NCBI GenBank assembly: GCA_001838165.1 | Contig: KV835870.1 | Span: forward strand, 11,004 to 75,003 | Direction: 5' to 3' | DNA from: Actinomyces sp. HMSC035G02 | GTDB lineage: Bacteria; Actinomycetota; Actinomycetes; Actinomycetales; Actinomycetaceae | Length of the DNA stretch: 64,000 nt | In this document: piece by piece, positions 8,522 through 17,817 of the stretch | Numbering within the stretch: the stretch's first letter is position 1 | How the letters are laid out: every line of letters begins with the position of its first letter | Notes under the pieces: model-generated | Told to the model about the DNA's origin: nothing | What the model saw: the letters and a program-made list of their open reading frames with translations, nothing else | Database searches by the model: none | Made by a program: the position numbers and the translations under genes

Positions 8522-9727
8522 CTAGCGTTCCTCGTTTCGTTCGTTGCGCACGTGGGCGACTCCGTCCAGGGCTGCACCCGCGCGGATCGCAATGGGCAGG
8601 GCGGCCAGGAAGGCGTCGATATCGTCGCGCGTCGTCTCGTGGCCGAGCGAGATGCGCAGAACGCCGAGCGCCTGCTCCTCGCTGCGTCCCATCGCCATGA
8701 CGATCTCGGAGGGGCGCGTCACCCCCGCATGACAAGCGGATCCGGCGGACACGGCGATCCCGGCCATGTCGAAGGCCATGAGGACGGCCTCGGGGCGGGC
8801 GGTGGGCAGGGACAGGTGGATAATCGCGCTCGACGAGGCTGACTCCCCCACCGTCGCGCTCACGCCGTCGGGCAGGTGGAACAGCAGGTGCGCGCGCAGG
8901 TCAGCCGCGCGGGCGGCGAAAGTTGAGCGCTCGGCGACGACCTCGGTGAGTGCGGCTGCGAGAGCGCAGGCGCCCGCGACGTCGGGCGTGCCCGAGCGAA
9001 TCGAGCGCTCGTGGCCACCGCCGGGCCGGTCGGTCGTCATGGGGATGCCTCGTCGGGCGAGGAGGACGCCAATGCCGGCGGGGGCGCCGACCTTGTGTCC
9101 GCCCACACTCATGAGGTCCAGCCCGAGTTCCGCGAACGACACGTCCAGCGTGGGGATGGCTTGGGCGGCATCGCAGTGCACGAGACCTCCGCTGGAGTGC
9201 ACAAGCTCAGAGAAGTCTGCGACCGGCTGAATCGTGCCGATCTCGGAGGACACGAGGGTCATGGATCCGAGCGCAAGGCGACCGTTCCACGAGGCGGGCG
9301 CGTCGTCGCCGGAAACACCAGGCAGGATGGACACGCCGCCCGCATCCACGGGCAGAACCTCCCAGGAAAAGCCTTCGCGAGAGGCGACCTCGCGCTGATG
9401 GGCGACCGCGTCGTGCTCGAGGCCCGAGACAACGATCAGGTCGCGCGCGCCGTCCCGACCTCGCATGCCTCGGGCCGCCGCCATCACGCCGAGGGCGTCC
9501 GATTCGGTGGCGCCGGACGTGAAAATGACCTCGTGAATATCTGCGCCGAGGGCGGCTGCAACCTGTTCGCGGGCGTCGTCGAGCATGCGACGGGCCCGCC
9601 GCCCTCCGAAGTGGAGGGCGGCGGGATTGCCGGGTGTTGCAGCCAGGTCACGCTGCGCGCGGGTCCACGCCTCGAGGACGCACTCGCGCAGCGGCGTGGT
9701 GGCCGCGTGGTCGAGGTAGACGCTCAC
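8522..9727 (-). CDS. Cysteine desulfurase (NifS/IscS family)
   Basis: 401 residues; a PLP enzyme that takes sulfur from cysteine. Seen motifs: YLDHAATTPL at the N-terminus, TSGATESDALG, the PLP-binding Lys in SVGGHKVGAPAG, and the persulfide Cys in SAGSACHAG. The GTG start at 9727 overlaps the etfA stop (GTGA), and the coding sequence aligns with family starts from there; residues read further upstream are an Arg/Gly-rich artefact of the etfA frame. Its position directly before mnmA suggests that it feeds sulfur to tRNA thiolation; a wider role in Fe-S assembly is possible. Confidence 0.93.
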   Translation of the reverse strand: MSVYLDHAATTPLRECVLEAWTRAQRDLAATPGNPAALHFGGRRARRMLDDAREQVAAALGADIHEVIFTSGATESDALGVMAAARGMRGRDGARDLIVVSGLEHDAVAHQREVASREGFSWEVLPVDAGGVSILPGVSGDDAPASWNGRLALGSMTLVSSEIGTIQPVADFSELVHSSGGLVHCDAAQAIPTLDVSFAELGLDLMSVGGHKVGAPAGIGVLLARRGIPMTTDRPGGGHERSIRSGTPDVAGACALAAALTEVVAERSTFAARAADLRAHLLFHLPDGVSATVGESASSSAIIHLSLPTARPEAVLMAFDMAGIAVSAGSACHAGVTRPSEIVMAMGRSEEQALGVLRISLGHETTRDDIDAFLAALPIAIRAGAALDGVAHVRNERNEER

Positions 9728-10701
9728 GCCTGGGAGCGCGCCTCCTCGATGGCGGCCAGGGCAGCGGGCACGACCTCGGTCACATCGCCGACCACGCCGA
9801 AGTCCGCGATCTCGAAGATCGGGGCGTCCGGGTCGTCGCACACGGCGACGATATGGGCGGAGGACTGCATGCCCACCGTGTGGTGGATCGCGCCGGAGAC
9901 GCCCAGGCCGATGTAGAGGTTCGGGGTGACGGTCAGGCCGGTCTGGCCGATCTGCTCGGATCGCGGGGCCCAGCCCTCGTCGCAGGCGACGCGGGTCGCG
10001 CCCACGGCACCACCGAGCGCCTGGGCAACGGAGCGCACCAGCTCAAAGTCGCCGTCCACGCCGCGGCCACCGCACACGACGGTGGAGGCGTCGGTCAGGG
10101 ACACGCCTTCCTCCTCGTCGGGCACGGAGGAGACGACCTGAATCGCGGAGGCCTCGGGGCTCAGCTCGACGGCCAGGGTCTGCGGGGCCAGGGCGACGGG
10201 AGAGGCCACCGGGGCCTCGTCGATGACGCCGGAGGCGATGCCGACGATCGGGGTCTGTCCCTCGAGGACGATCCGCATCGACCAGGAGCCGCCCAGGGCG
10301 GTCTTGCCGATCTGGAGGACGCCACCGTCGAAGCCGACAGAAGAGGCGCCGGAGACCACGCCGGCCTCAGTGAGGGCGCCGATGCGGCCAGCGATCTCAC
10401 GACCGCGGTAGTCCGAGCACAGGAACACCAGGCCGAAGCTGCCGGTCGCCAGCGCGGACACAAGCGCGTCGGAGGCGACCACCGAGGAACGCGCGGCGTC
10501 ACCCAGGTCGGCGTGCAGCAGCTGGGTCGCGCCCAGCTCGGACAGCGCAGCCACATCGGGGGTGGCGGCCAGGGACAGGGCGACGACGTCGGCGGAGGTC
10601 AGGGACGCGGCCAGCGTCACGGCCTGTCGGGCCAGGGGCGTCAGGTGATCGCCCGCCTGGTCGGCCAGAACGAGAATCGGAGAACTCATCTGCTGCGTCA
10701 T
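9724..10701 (-). CDS. etfA: Electron transfer flavoprotein, alpha subunit
   Basis: 325 residues; with EtfB it forms a soluble FAD/AMP heterodimer that passes electrons from flavin dehydrogenases. The C-terminal FAD domain shows VCGGRGVDGDFELV, GATRVACDEGW, GQTGLTV.PNLYIGLGVSGAI and the end region with CDDPDAPIFEIADFGVVGD. The ATG at 10701 is one base after the etfB stop; a second ATG four codons in (MSSPILVLAD) is an alternative start. No partner dehydrogenase or ETF:quinone oxidoreductase is in the window, so the electron donor and acceptor are unknown. Confidence 0.93.
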   Translation of the reverse strand: MTQQMSSPILVLADQAGDHLTPLARQAVTLAASLTSADVVALSLAATPDVAALSELGATQLLHADLGDAARSSVVASDALVSALATGSFGLVFLCSDYRGREIAGRIGALTEAGVVSGASSVGFDGGVLQIGKTALGGSWSMRIVLEGQTPIVGIASGVIDEAPVASPVALAPQTLAVELSPEASAIQVVSSVPDEEEGVSLTDASTVVCGGRGVDGDFELVRSVAQALGGAVGATRVACDEGWAPRSEQIGQTGLTVTPNLYIGLGVSGAIHHTVGMQSSAHIVAVCDDPDAPIFEIADFGVVGDVTEVVPAALAAIEEARSQA

Positions 10702-10702
10702 G

Positions 10703-11506
10703 TCACTTCACCACCGAAAGGATGTAGTCGGCCAGAGCGCGCCCGCCCTCGCCGGCGTCCTGAATGATCGTGCCGGAGCCATCGCGGGTCTTCTCCTCGC
10801 CGTGGGTGACGGCGGTCAGCGCACGGCGCATGACGAGGGACTCGCCACCGGGAACCTCGACGAGGTCGTCGATGCCCCACTGGTCCAGCGGCTTCTTGCG
10901 GGCGGCCTTCATGGCGGCGAAGGCCGGGTAACGCGGCTCGTTGATCTGGTCGGTCACGGAGACGACGGCGGGCAGCGCGGCGCGCACGGTCTCGGTGTAG
11001 CCGTCGACGGCGCGTTCGATGGTCACGACGCCGCCCTCAACGCTCAGGGAGCGGGCCAGGCCCAGCAGCGGCATGTGCGCCTTGGCAGCCAGGGCAGCGG
11101 GCAGCATGGAGGTCATCGCGTCCAGCGAGGCCATACCGGTGAGCACCAGGTCGACAGGGCCACACTCCTGCGCGATCTTCGCGATCGCGACGGACAGAAC
11201 GGAGGCGGTCGTGATGACGTCGGAGCCCTCCAGGAACTCGTCGGAGACGATGTAGGCACGGTCGGCGCCCATCTGGAGGGCGCGCATGAGGGAGTCCTCA
11301 GCATCCTCGGGGCCCATCGTCAGCGCGACGACCTCGGCCTCGCGACCCGCATCCTCTTCGGATTCCTTGAGCTGAACGGCTGCCTCGATAGCATTCTCGT
11401 CCAGTTCGTTGAGCACATCGTCCTCACCGCGCACCAGGCGGCCGCCCTCAAAACGGCGTTCGGACTGCATGTCGGGGACATGCTTCACACACACGACAAT
11501 TCTCAT
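10703..11506 (-). CDS. etfB: Electron transfer flavoprotein, beta subunit
   Basis: 267 residues. The N-terminus MRIVVCVKHVPD and the internal DLVLTGMASLDAMTSMLPAALA segment are typical of EtfB, which binds AMP and the EtfA C-domain. The start was set at the ATG at 11506, with AGAAGG four bases before it, rather than an upstream in-frame start that adds 19 unrelated residues. First gene of the leftward operon etfB-etfA-desulfurase-mnmA; it is divergent from glgX, and a TATATA-containing stretch (11541-11550) about 40 bp upstream may be its -10. Confidence 0.92.
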   Translation of the reverse strand: MRIVVCVKHVPDMQSERRFEGGRLVRGEDDVLNELDENAIEAAVQLKESEEDAGREAEVVALTMGPEDAEDSLMRALQMGADRAYIVSDEFLEGSDVITTASVLSVAIAKIAQECGPVDLVLTGMASLDAMTSMLPAALAAKAHMPLLGLARSLSVEGGVVTIERAVDGYTETVRAALPAVVSVTDQINEPRYPAFAAMKAARKKPLDQWGIDDLVEVPGGESLVMRRALTAVTHGEEKTRDGSGTIIQDAGEGGRALADYILSVVK

Positions 11507-11640
11507 GCCTTCTAGCGTGCCACATTCTGCGCAGCACGCCCATATATATGAGGGTTGCCTCACCAGCGCGTGCCGCTGTTCATACCCTCAGCTGGCCCCC
11601 TAATCCGACCGCTTAATTAACGGTCACGTATGATGGATCA

Positions 11641-11671
11641 TGGCTGCATCTATCAGGCTATGGTGCAGCCA
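11641..11671. promoter_or_regulatory. Inverted repeat upstream of glgX
   Basis: A perfect 8-bp dyad TGGCTGCA (11641-11648) and TGCAGCCA (11664-11671) with a 15-bp centre ends 28 bp before the glgX ATG. It could be an operator or an RNA hairpin in the leader. A TATGAT hexamer about 10 bp further upstream could be the promoter -10. Confidence 0.4.
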
Positions 11672-11699
11672 ATAAACTCTAAGAAAGAGGCACTTTTAT

Positions 11700-13988
11700 A
11701 TGTCCGAGCGTTCCGGCTCGTCCAGCGTCCCCACCGTGCGCGTCACCGAACCTAATCCCGTTCCCACCCGTCTGGGGGTTTTCCCGTCGGGCGACGGTCT
11801 CGATGTCGCCGTGGTCGCCAGGGCCGCCTCCGGCGTGGACATGTGCATCTTCGACGAGGCCGGGGCTGAGACCCGCTTCGCACTGCTCGGCCCGAAGACC
11901 GGCATCTGGCATGGTCACATCCCCGGATACGGTGCAGGCACCCGCTACGGTTTCCGCGTGCACGGCACCTGGGATCCGGACGGGGGTAAGTTCTACAACT
12001 CGCATAAGCTCCTCCTCGACCCCTACGGCCGAGGCGTGGACGGCGTCGTGGACATGAAGCCTGCGGTCTACGCGCACTCCGTGGATGAGGACCTCTACCC
12101 CTCCGAGTACCCCCTGCGTCGCTCCCCCCTCGACTCCGCGCCGTATATGCCGCGCTCGGTCGTCGTGGAGCCCTCCTTCCCGATCGCGCCTCAGCCTCAC
12201 GTTCCGTGGGAGACCACCGTCATCTACGAGATCCATGTCAAGGGCTTCACGAAGAACATGCCCGGCGTGCCTCCGGAGCTGCGCGGCACCTACGCGGGCC
12301 TGGCTCACCCGGCCTCGGTGTCCTACCTGAAGGATCTGGGAGTCACCGCCGTCGAGCTGCTGCCCGTCCATGCGAAGTGCGACGAGCCCTTCCTCACCGA
12401 ACGCGGCCTGACGAACTACTGGGGCTACTCCACCCTCTCCTTCTTCGCCCCCGAGCCCTCCTACGCCACCGAGGCCTCGCGCGAGCGCGGCGCCCAGGCG
12501 GTCGTCGACGAGTTCCGCGGCATGGTTTCGCTCCTGCATCAGGCGGGTATCGAGGTCATTCTCGACGTCGTCTACAACCACACGTGTGAGGGCGGCGACG
12601 CCGGTCCGTCCCTGTCCTGGCGCGGCCTCGACTCTGACTTGTACTACCGCCACACCACCTCACGTCCGGTCCAGACGATCGACGTGACCGGCACGGGCAA
12701 CACGGTCAACATGGATCATCCGAAGTCTATCCAGATGGTGATGGACTCGTTGCGCTACTGGGTACGCGAGATGGGCGTGGACGGCTTCCGCTTCGACCTG
12801 GCGGCCACGCTCGGCCGTTTCTCGACGGGCTTCAGCCCCATGCACCCGCTCCTCATCGCGATGGCGACGGATGGGATACTGGCCCACACGAAGCTCATCG
12901 CCGAGCCGTGGGACGTAGGCCCGGGCGGCTGGCAGACGGGTAACTTCCCCGTCCCCTTCTCCGAGTGGAACGACCACTACCGCGGCGCCCTGCGTAACTT
13001 CTGGCTGGCGGACGTGCGCGCCCAGGCCTCGGGCCATGTCGTCTCCGGTCCGAACGATCTGGCGACCCGCCTGTCCGGCTCCCAGGACGTCTTCGAACAC
13101 GGCCTGGGCCGTCTGCGCGGCCCCCGCGCCTCGATCAACTTCGTGACCGCGCACGACGGCTTCACCCTCGCGGACCTGACCGCCTACGACCGTAAGCACA
13201 ACACGGCGAACCTGGAGAACAACCGCGACGGGTCGGACGACAACCGCTCGTGGAACCACGGCGTGGAGGGCACGCTTGCTTCCAACGGCACGCACCCAAA
13301 CGCCGACACCCCCTACGCGATTCTCTCCGACATGACGATCGCCGAACTGCGGGCCCGCTCGCAGCGCAACATCCTGGCCACCATGTTCGTCTCTTCGGGT
13401 ACGCCGATGCTCACGGGCGGCGACGAGTTCGGCCGTACCCAGTACGGCAACAACAACGCCTACTGCCAGGACGACCCGATCTCCTGGGTGGACTGGGACC
13501 TGGCGGAGAGTCAGCACGCGCAGATCGACGCCGTCTCCTGGCTGATTGCCCTGCGCAAGGCCCACCCGGTTCTGCGTCCCGACCGCTTCGCGACGGGCAC
13601 CCCTCACAACGGTGACACGATTGCCGACCTCTCCTGGTACACCACCCAGGGCACGCCCATGCCGGACTACGGCTGGACGGACTGGCACCACCGCACGTTC
13701 CAGATGCTGCGCTCGGGCGTGACGTGGGGCGACCGCGACGCGCTCATCATCATCAACGCCAACCTGGACAGTGCCGAGGTCACCCTGCCCGCAGGCCACG
13801 ACCTGGACTGGCTCGTCGCCTACTCGACCGTGTGGGCCACACCCTCCGAAGGCGGCGTCGGCTCCACGCTCGACCCTGCCGAGCTCTCCCTTGAGGTCGA
13901 GCACGTGACCCCGCGTTCGACGCTGACGATCGAGCCCCTCTCCGTCACCATCCTGCTCTCCGACGTGGCGTTCCAGCCCGAGAGCTGA
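11700..13988 (+). CDS. glgX: Glycogen debranching enzyme GlgX (isoamylase type)
   Basis: 762 residues. Hydrolyses alpha-1,6 branches of glycogen outer chains. An N-terminal CBM48 domain (about 20-120) is followed by a GH13 barrel. Catalytic motifs: nucleophile Asp in DGFRFDLAATLG, acid Glu in LIAEPWDVGPGGW, transition-state Asp in FVTAHDGFTL; the GDEFGRTQ and NNNAYCQDD segments are typical of GlgX. The ATG is preceded by GAAAGAGG at a longish spacing. It opens a rightward alpha-glucan block with glgE and glgB, and provides linear maltodextrins when glycogen is degraded. Confidence 0.95.
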   Translation: MSERSGSSSVPTVRVTEPNPVPTRLGVFPSGDGLDVAVVARAASGVDMCIFDEAGAETRFALLGPKTGIWHGHIPGYGAGTRYGFRVHGTWDPDGGKFYNSHKLLLDPYGRGVDGVVDMKPAVYAHSVDEDLYPSEYPLRRSPLDSAPYMPRSVVVEPSFPIAPQPHVPWETTVIYEIHVKGFTKNMPGVPPELRGTYAGLAHPASVSYLKDLGVTAVELLPVHAKCDEPFLTERGLTNYWGYSTLSFFAPEPSYATEASRERGAQAVVDEFRGMVSLLHQAGIEVILDVVYNHTCEGGDAGPSLSWRGLDSDLYYRHTTSRPVQTIDVTGTGNTVNMDHPKSIQMVMDSLRYWVREMGVDGFRFDLAATLGRFSTGFSPMHPLLIAMATDGILAHTKLIAEPWDVGPGGWQTGNFPVPFSEWNDHYRGALRNFWLADVRAQASGHVVSGPNDLATRLSGSQDVFEHGLGRLRGPRASINFVTAHDGFTLADLTAYDRKHNTANLENNRDGSDDNRSWNHGVEGTLASNGTHPNADTPYAILSDMTIAELRARSQRNILATMFVSSGTPMLTGGDEFGRTQYGNNNAYCQDDPISWVDWDLAESQHAQIDAVSWLIALRKAHPVLRPDRFATGTPHNGDTIADLSWYTTQGTPMPDYGWTDWHHRTFQMLRSGVTWGDRDALIIINANLDSAEVTLPAGHDLDWLVAYSTVWATPSEGGVGSTLDPAELSLEVEHVTPRSTLTIEPLSVTILLSDVAFQPES

Positions 13989-14035
13989 CCTTTCTTCCAT
14001 TCCCCCGTCACTCACACATTGGATAGGATTCACGC

Positions 14036-15136
14036 ATGACTCGCAGTGAAGATGCCCTGGAAACCGCAACCTCCGATGCCTCGCTGGCCCGCTCGAAGGC
14101 CCGCAGCGCTGAGATCGACCTGGCGATCGACCAGGACCCCTCGCGTTTCCGCATCCTCACGGGTGACCGCCCGACCGGACACCTGCACCTCGGCCACTAC
14201 TTCGGCACGCTGCGTAACCGCGTGCTGCTGCAGGACCGCGGCGTGGACACCTGGGTTCTGGTCGCCGACTACCAGGTGATCACCGACCGTGACGGCGTGG
14301 GCCCGATCCGTGAGCGAGTCCTCGGCCTCGTCGCCGACTACCTTGCTGCGGGCATCGACCCCGAGCGTTCCACGATCTTTAACCACTCGGCGGTTCCGGC
14401 CCTCAATCAGCTGATGCTGCCGTTCCTCTCGCTGGTCACCGAGTCGGAGCTGCACCGCAACCCGACCGTGAAGGCCGAGCTGGAGGCGACCGAGGGCCGT
14501 GCGATGACGGGCCTCATGCTGACCTACCCAGTCCACCAGGCCGCCGACATCCTCTTCTGCAAGGCGAACATCGTCCCCGTGGGCCAGGACCAGCTCCCCC
14601 ACCTCGAGCAGGCTCGCCTCATCGCCCAGCGCTTCGACAAGCGCTACGGCCGCGCCACACCCGAGCATCCCGTGTTCCCCCGTCCCGAGGCACTCCTCTC
14701 CGAGGTCCCGCTGCTGCTGGGCACGGACGGCCAGAAGATGTCGAAGTCGCGCGGCAACACAATCGAGCTGCGCATGACCGCCGACGAGACCGCCAAGATC
14801 CTCAAGAAGGCGAAGACCGACGCCGAGCGCCGCATCACCTTCGATCCGGAGGGCCGTCCCGAGGTCTCCAACCTCCTCATGCTGGCCTCCCTGGCCACGG
14901 GCGAGGCCCCCGAGGCGATCGCGGACCGGATCGGCGACGCGGGCGCAGGCACGCTGAAGGCCCTCGTCACCGAGTCCCTCAACGAGATGCTCGCTCCCCT
15001 GCGCGAGCGTCGCGCCGAGCTCATCGCGAACGAGGACTACCTGCTGTCCATCCTGCACGCCGGCAACGAGCGCGCCAACGAACAGGCTGATCAGACCCTG
15101 TCCGAGGTTCGCACCGCGATGCAGATGGTCTACTGA
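14036..15136 (+). CDS. trpS: Tryptophanyl-tRNA synthetase
   Basis: 366 residues; a class I synthetase that charges tRNA-Trp. The ATP-binding HIGH-type motif is HLHLGHY within GDRPTGHLHLGHYFGTL, and the KMSKS loop is exact (KMSKSRGN). Tryptophan-site residues are in the conserved segment around GLMLTYPVHQAADIL and VGQDQLPHLE. Length is normal. It lies 47 bp after glgX with an AGGA site, so it may share the glgX transcript. Its place inside an alpha-glucan cluster has no evident functional reason. Confidence 0.95.
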   Translation: MTRSEDALETATSDASLARSKARSAEIDLAIDQDPSRFRILTGDRPTGHLHLGHYFGTLRNRVLLQDRGVDTWVLVADYQVITDRDGVGPIRERVLGLVADYLAAGIDPERSTIFNHSAVPALNQLMLPFLSLVTESELHRNPTVKAELEATEGRAMTGLMLTYPVHQAADILFCKANIVPVGQDQLPHLEQARLIAQRFDKRYGRATPEHPVFPRPEALLSEVPLLLGTDGQKMSKSRGNTIELRMTADETAKILKKAKTDAERRITFDPEGRPEVSNLLMLASLATGEAPEAIADRIGDAGAGTLKALVTESLNEMLAPLRERRAELIANEDYLLSILHAGNERANEQADQTLSEVRTAMQMVY

Positions 15137-15165
15137 TCCCACATCCAATTTTCCAGGAGGCCACC

Positions 15166-15384
15166 ATGGCATACAATGAATATTCCGAGTACACCGACGA
15201 CACCGTCGGCTCGTGGATGCTCACCCTCTTCGTGTGCGGCATCCCTGTGATCGGCGTCATCTACCTGCTGGTGCTCGCCTTCGGCTCCAGCGCCTCGCCG
15301 TCGAAGCGTAACTTCGCGCGCGCCACGCTCATATGGGCTCTCATCGCCCTCGTGGTGACGGGCTTCCTCCGCATCCTCTCCTGA
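15166..15384 (+). CDS. Small two-helix membrane protein
   Basis: 72 residues with two hydrophobic segments (about 17-41 and 51-70) joined by a short polar loop with a basic stretch (SPSKRNFARA). The acidic N-terminus (MAYNEYSEYTDDT) probably stays inside. A strong site CCAGGAGG precedes the ATG, and a terminator follows the gene. Probably cotranscribed with trpS 29 bp upstream. No family recognised; function unknown. Confidence 0.7.
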   Translation: MAYNEYSEYTDDTVGSWMLTLFVCGIPVIGVIYLLVLAFGSSASPSKRNFARATLIWALIALVVTGFLRILS

Positions 15385-15445
15385 GTGGCGATCGTCGCAG
15401 CGCTGTAGAACAGCGGCCACTAACGTCTCATCTCATGTCTTCCAG

Positions 15446-15488
15446 CGGGGCGGCATCCGAATCACTCGGGTGCCGCCCCGCCCTTTTT
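15446..15488 (+). terminator. Rho-independent terminator after the small membrane protein
   Basis: A perfect 10-bp stem CGGGGCGGCA (15446-15455) with TGCCGCCCCG (15471-15480), then CCCTTTTT. It separates glgX-trpS-small protein from glgE. Confidence 0.9.
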
Positions 15489-15530
15489 CGCCAGCCAGGG
15501 GCTCTGTCGTTCCTCCACACGCCCCATCAC

Positions 15531-15565
15531 CACACCATGGGAGATCGGTCATATTCCGTGGTGTG
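15531..15565. promoter_or_regulatory. Inverted repeat upstream of glgE
   Basis: Arms CACACCA (15531-15537) and TGGTGTG (15559-15565) are separated by 21 bp, about 45 bp before the glgE start. A candidate operator; its arms differ from those of the glgX dyad. No clear -35/-10 pair was found. Confidence 0.3.
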
Positions 15566-15610
15566 ATCTTCGCCTATCAGCTGGTCGGTCCATACGTTAG
15601 GGTTGGATAC

Positions 15611-17653
15611 GTGAGCGAGAAACTGTTGCCCCGTATCCCGATCATTGAAGTGTTCCCCGTCATCGAAGACGGTACGCTTCCCGCCAAGGCGACCGAAGGC
15701 GAGCCTTTCCCCATTCGTGCCACCGTGTTCCGCGAAGGACACGACGCATTCGCCGCCGAGGCCGTCCTGCTGCGCCCGGACGGAGGTGAATACTCCCGCA
15801 CGCGCATGGTCGACATCGCCCCCGGCCTCGACCGGTACGAGGCCTGGGTGGCCGCGGACACCCCCGGCGCGTGGTCTTTCCGGGTGGACTCCTGGTCTGA
15901 TCCCTACGCGACGTGGCGCCACGACGCGACGGTAAAGGTCGGCGCCGGCGTCGACGTCGAGCTCATGCTCGAGGAGGGCGCCCTCCTCATGGAGCGCGCG
16001 GCCGAAGGCACCGCCTACGGCAACCCCTCCCAGAAACGTCCCCCGGCCTCGGACATCGACGTCCTGACCGACGCGGCGCGCCGCCTGCGCGACACCAGCC
16101 ATTCCGCCCAGCAGCGCCTCTCCGCTGGCATCTCCTCGCGCGTGCGCCTGATCTTCCGCGACCACCCGCTGCGCGACCTGCTGGACTCCTCCCGCGTCTA
16201 CCCGCTCGACGTGGCGCGCACCAAGGCCCTGGCGGGCGCGTGGTACGAGATCTTCCCGCGCTCGGCGGGTGCCTTCCAGCGCCCGGACGGCACATGGGTC
16301 TCCGGTACGCTCGCGGGCGCCGCCAAGGACCTGCCGCGCATCGCCGGCATGGGCTTCGACGTCGTCTACCTGACCCCGATCCACCCGATCGGCACGACGC
16401 ACCGCAAGGGCAAGAACAACTCCCTGGAGGCTGCTCCCGGCGATCCGGGTTCGCCCTACGGCATCGGCTCCCCCGAGGGCGGCCACGACGCCATCCATCC
16501 CGAGCTCGGCGACTTTGCCGACTTCGACCGCTTCGTCGAGCGCGCCCGAGGCCTCGGCCTGGAAGTCGCTCTCGACCTGGCCCTCCAGTGCTCCCCCGAC
16601 CACCCGTGGGTGAAGGAACACCCGCAGTGGTTCACGACCCGCGCCGACGGCACCATCGCCTATGCGGAGAACCCGCCGAAGAAGTACCAGGACATCTACC
16701 CCCTGAACTTCGACAACGACCCGGAGGGCATCTATCAGGCCGTGCGCGACGTCATCGAGCTGTGGATCAACCACGGCGTGACGATCTTCCGCGTCGACAA
16801 CCCACACACGAAGCCCATCCCCTTCTGGGAGCGCCTGCTCGCCGACATCAAGGCGCAGTACCCGGGCACGCTCTTCCTGGCGGAGGCCTTCACGCGCCCC
16901 GCCATGATGCGTACCCTTGGCGCGATTGGCTTCGACCAGTCCTATACCTACTTCGCGTGGAGGACCGCCAAGCAGGAGATCGAAGAATACCTGCGTGAGG
17001 TCTCCGAGGAGACCGCCCACCTCATGCGCCCGGCCTTCTGGCCCACGACGCACGACATCCTGACCCCGCAGATGTGGGACGGCGGGACCGCCATCTTCGC
17101 GATCCGCGCGATGCTCGCAGCCCTGGGTGCGCCCACGTGGGGCATCTACTCCGGCTACGAATTCGTGGAGAACGAGCCGCGCGGCACCTACCAGGAGCCC
17201 AACAACAACGAGAAGTACGAGTTCCGTCCCCGCCGCTGGGAGGACGCCGAGCCGATCGGCATCTCGCGCCTGTTCACGCTGCTCAACGCGGCACGAGCCA
17301 AGCACCCCGCTCTGCGCCAGCTCCACCAGATCCGCATCCACCCGACGTCCTCGGACCGCGTCATCGCGTTCTCGCGTCAGATGTCCGGCAAGTTCACGCC
17401 GGACGGCAAGCCCGACACCGTGATTTGCGTGATCTCCCTGGATCCGCACCACGGCGTGGACGCCTCGGTCGAGCTCGATCTGGAGGAAATGGGCCTGGCC
17501 ACCCCGGGTGGTCACATTACGGTCGTCGACGAGCTGGACGGACGCTCCTACGTGTGGGGCTCGTCCAACTGGGTGTCGCTGTCCCCCGTGACGCGCCTGG
17601 GCCACGTCTTCAAGGTCGAGTCCGCCCACTCCTCGCCCTGGGCACAGGCCTAA
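15611..17653 (+). CDS. glgE: Maltose-1-phosphate maltosyltransferase GlgE
   Basis: 680 residues; transfers maltose from alpha-maltose-1-phosphate to the ends of alpha-1,4-glucans. GH13_3 motifs: nucleophile Asp in IFRVDNPHTKPIPFWE, acid Glu in LFLAEAFTRP, third acid in TTHDILTPQMW; the phosphate-site segment with KYQDIYPLNFDND is also typical. An N-terminal beta domain (about 1-110) and helical insert precede the barrel. The GTG at 15611 is chosen because family similarity (IPIIEVFPVIEDG) begins just after it; upstream codons cross the terminator region. treS and pep2, often adjacent, are absent here, so maltose-1-phosphate probably comes from a GlgC/GlgM route elsewhere (inference). Confidence 0.95.
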   Translation: MSEKLLPRIPIIEVFPVIEDGTLPAKATEGEPFPIRATVFREGHDAFAAEAVLLRPDGGEYSRTRMVDIAPGLDRYEAWVAADTPGAWSFRVDSWSDPYATWRHDATVKVGAGVDVELMLEEGALLMERAAEGTAYGNPSQKRPPASDIDVLTDAARRLRDTSHSAQQRLSAGISSRVRLIFRDHPLRDLLDSSRVYPLDVARTKALAGAWYEIFPRSAGAFQRPDGTWVSGTLAGAAKDLPRIAGMGFDVVYLTPIHPIGTTHRKGKNNSLEAAPGDPGSPYGIGSPEGGHDAIHPELGDFADFDRFVERARGLGLEVALDLALQCSPDHPWVKEHPQWFTTRADGTIAYAENPPKKYQDIYPLNFDNDPEGIYQAVRDVIELWINHGVTIFRVDNPHTKPIPFWERLLADIKAQYPGTLFLAEAFTRPAMMRTLGAIGFDQSYTYFAWRTAKQEIEEYLREVSEETAHLMRPAFWPTTHDILTPQMWDGGTAIFAIRAMLAALGAPTWGIYSGYEFVENEPRGTYQEPNNNEKYEFRPRRWEDAEPIGISRLFTLLNAARAKHPALRQLHQIRIHPTSSDRVIAFSRQMSGKFTPDGKPDTVICVISLDPHHGVDASVELDLEEMGLATPGGHITVVDELDGRSYVWGSSNWVSLSPVTRLGHVFKVESAHSSPWAQA

Positions 17654-17659
17654 CACCGC

Positions 17660-17701
17660 TCGTGCGCCCGGCGATACCACGTCACCGTGCCGGGCGCACG
17701 A
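17660..17701 (+). terminator. Terminator-like hairpin after glgE
   Basis: A perfect 13-bp stem (17660-17672 with 17689-17701, arms TCGTGCGCCCGGC and complement) begins 7 bp after the glgE stop. There is no T tract, so it may attenuate rather than stop transcription into glgB. Confidence 0.6.
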
Positions 17702-17817
17702 CGCTCCTCCATAACCCCCGTCAATATGAGACCCGGCTCCCTTTTTTGCCGGTCAGACGTTAGACTTATCAACACCAGTGAACTGAGCGGTTCACCCTTC
17801 TGGAGTAAGGAACATCC

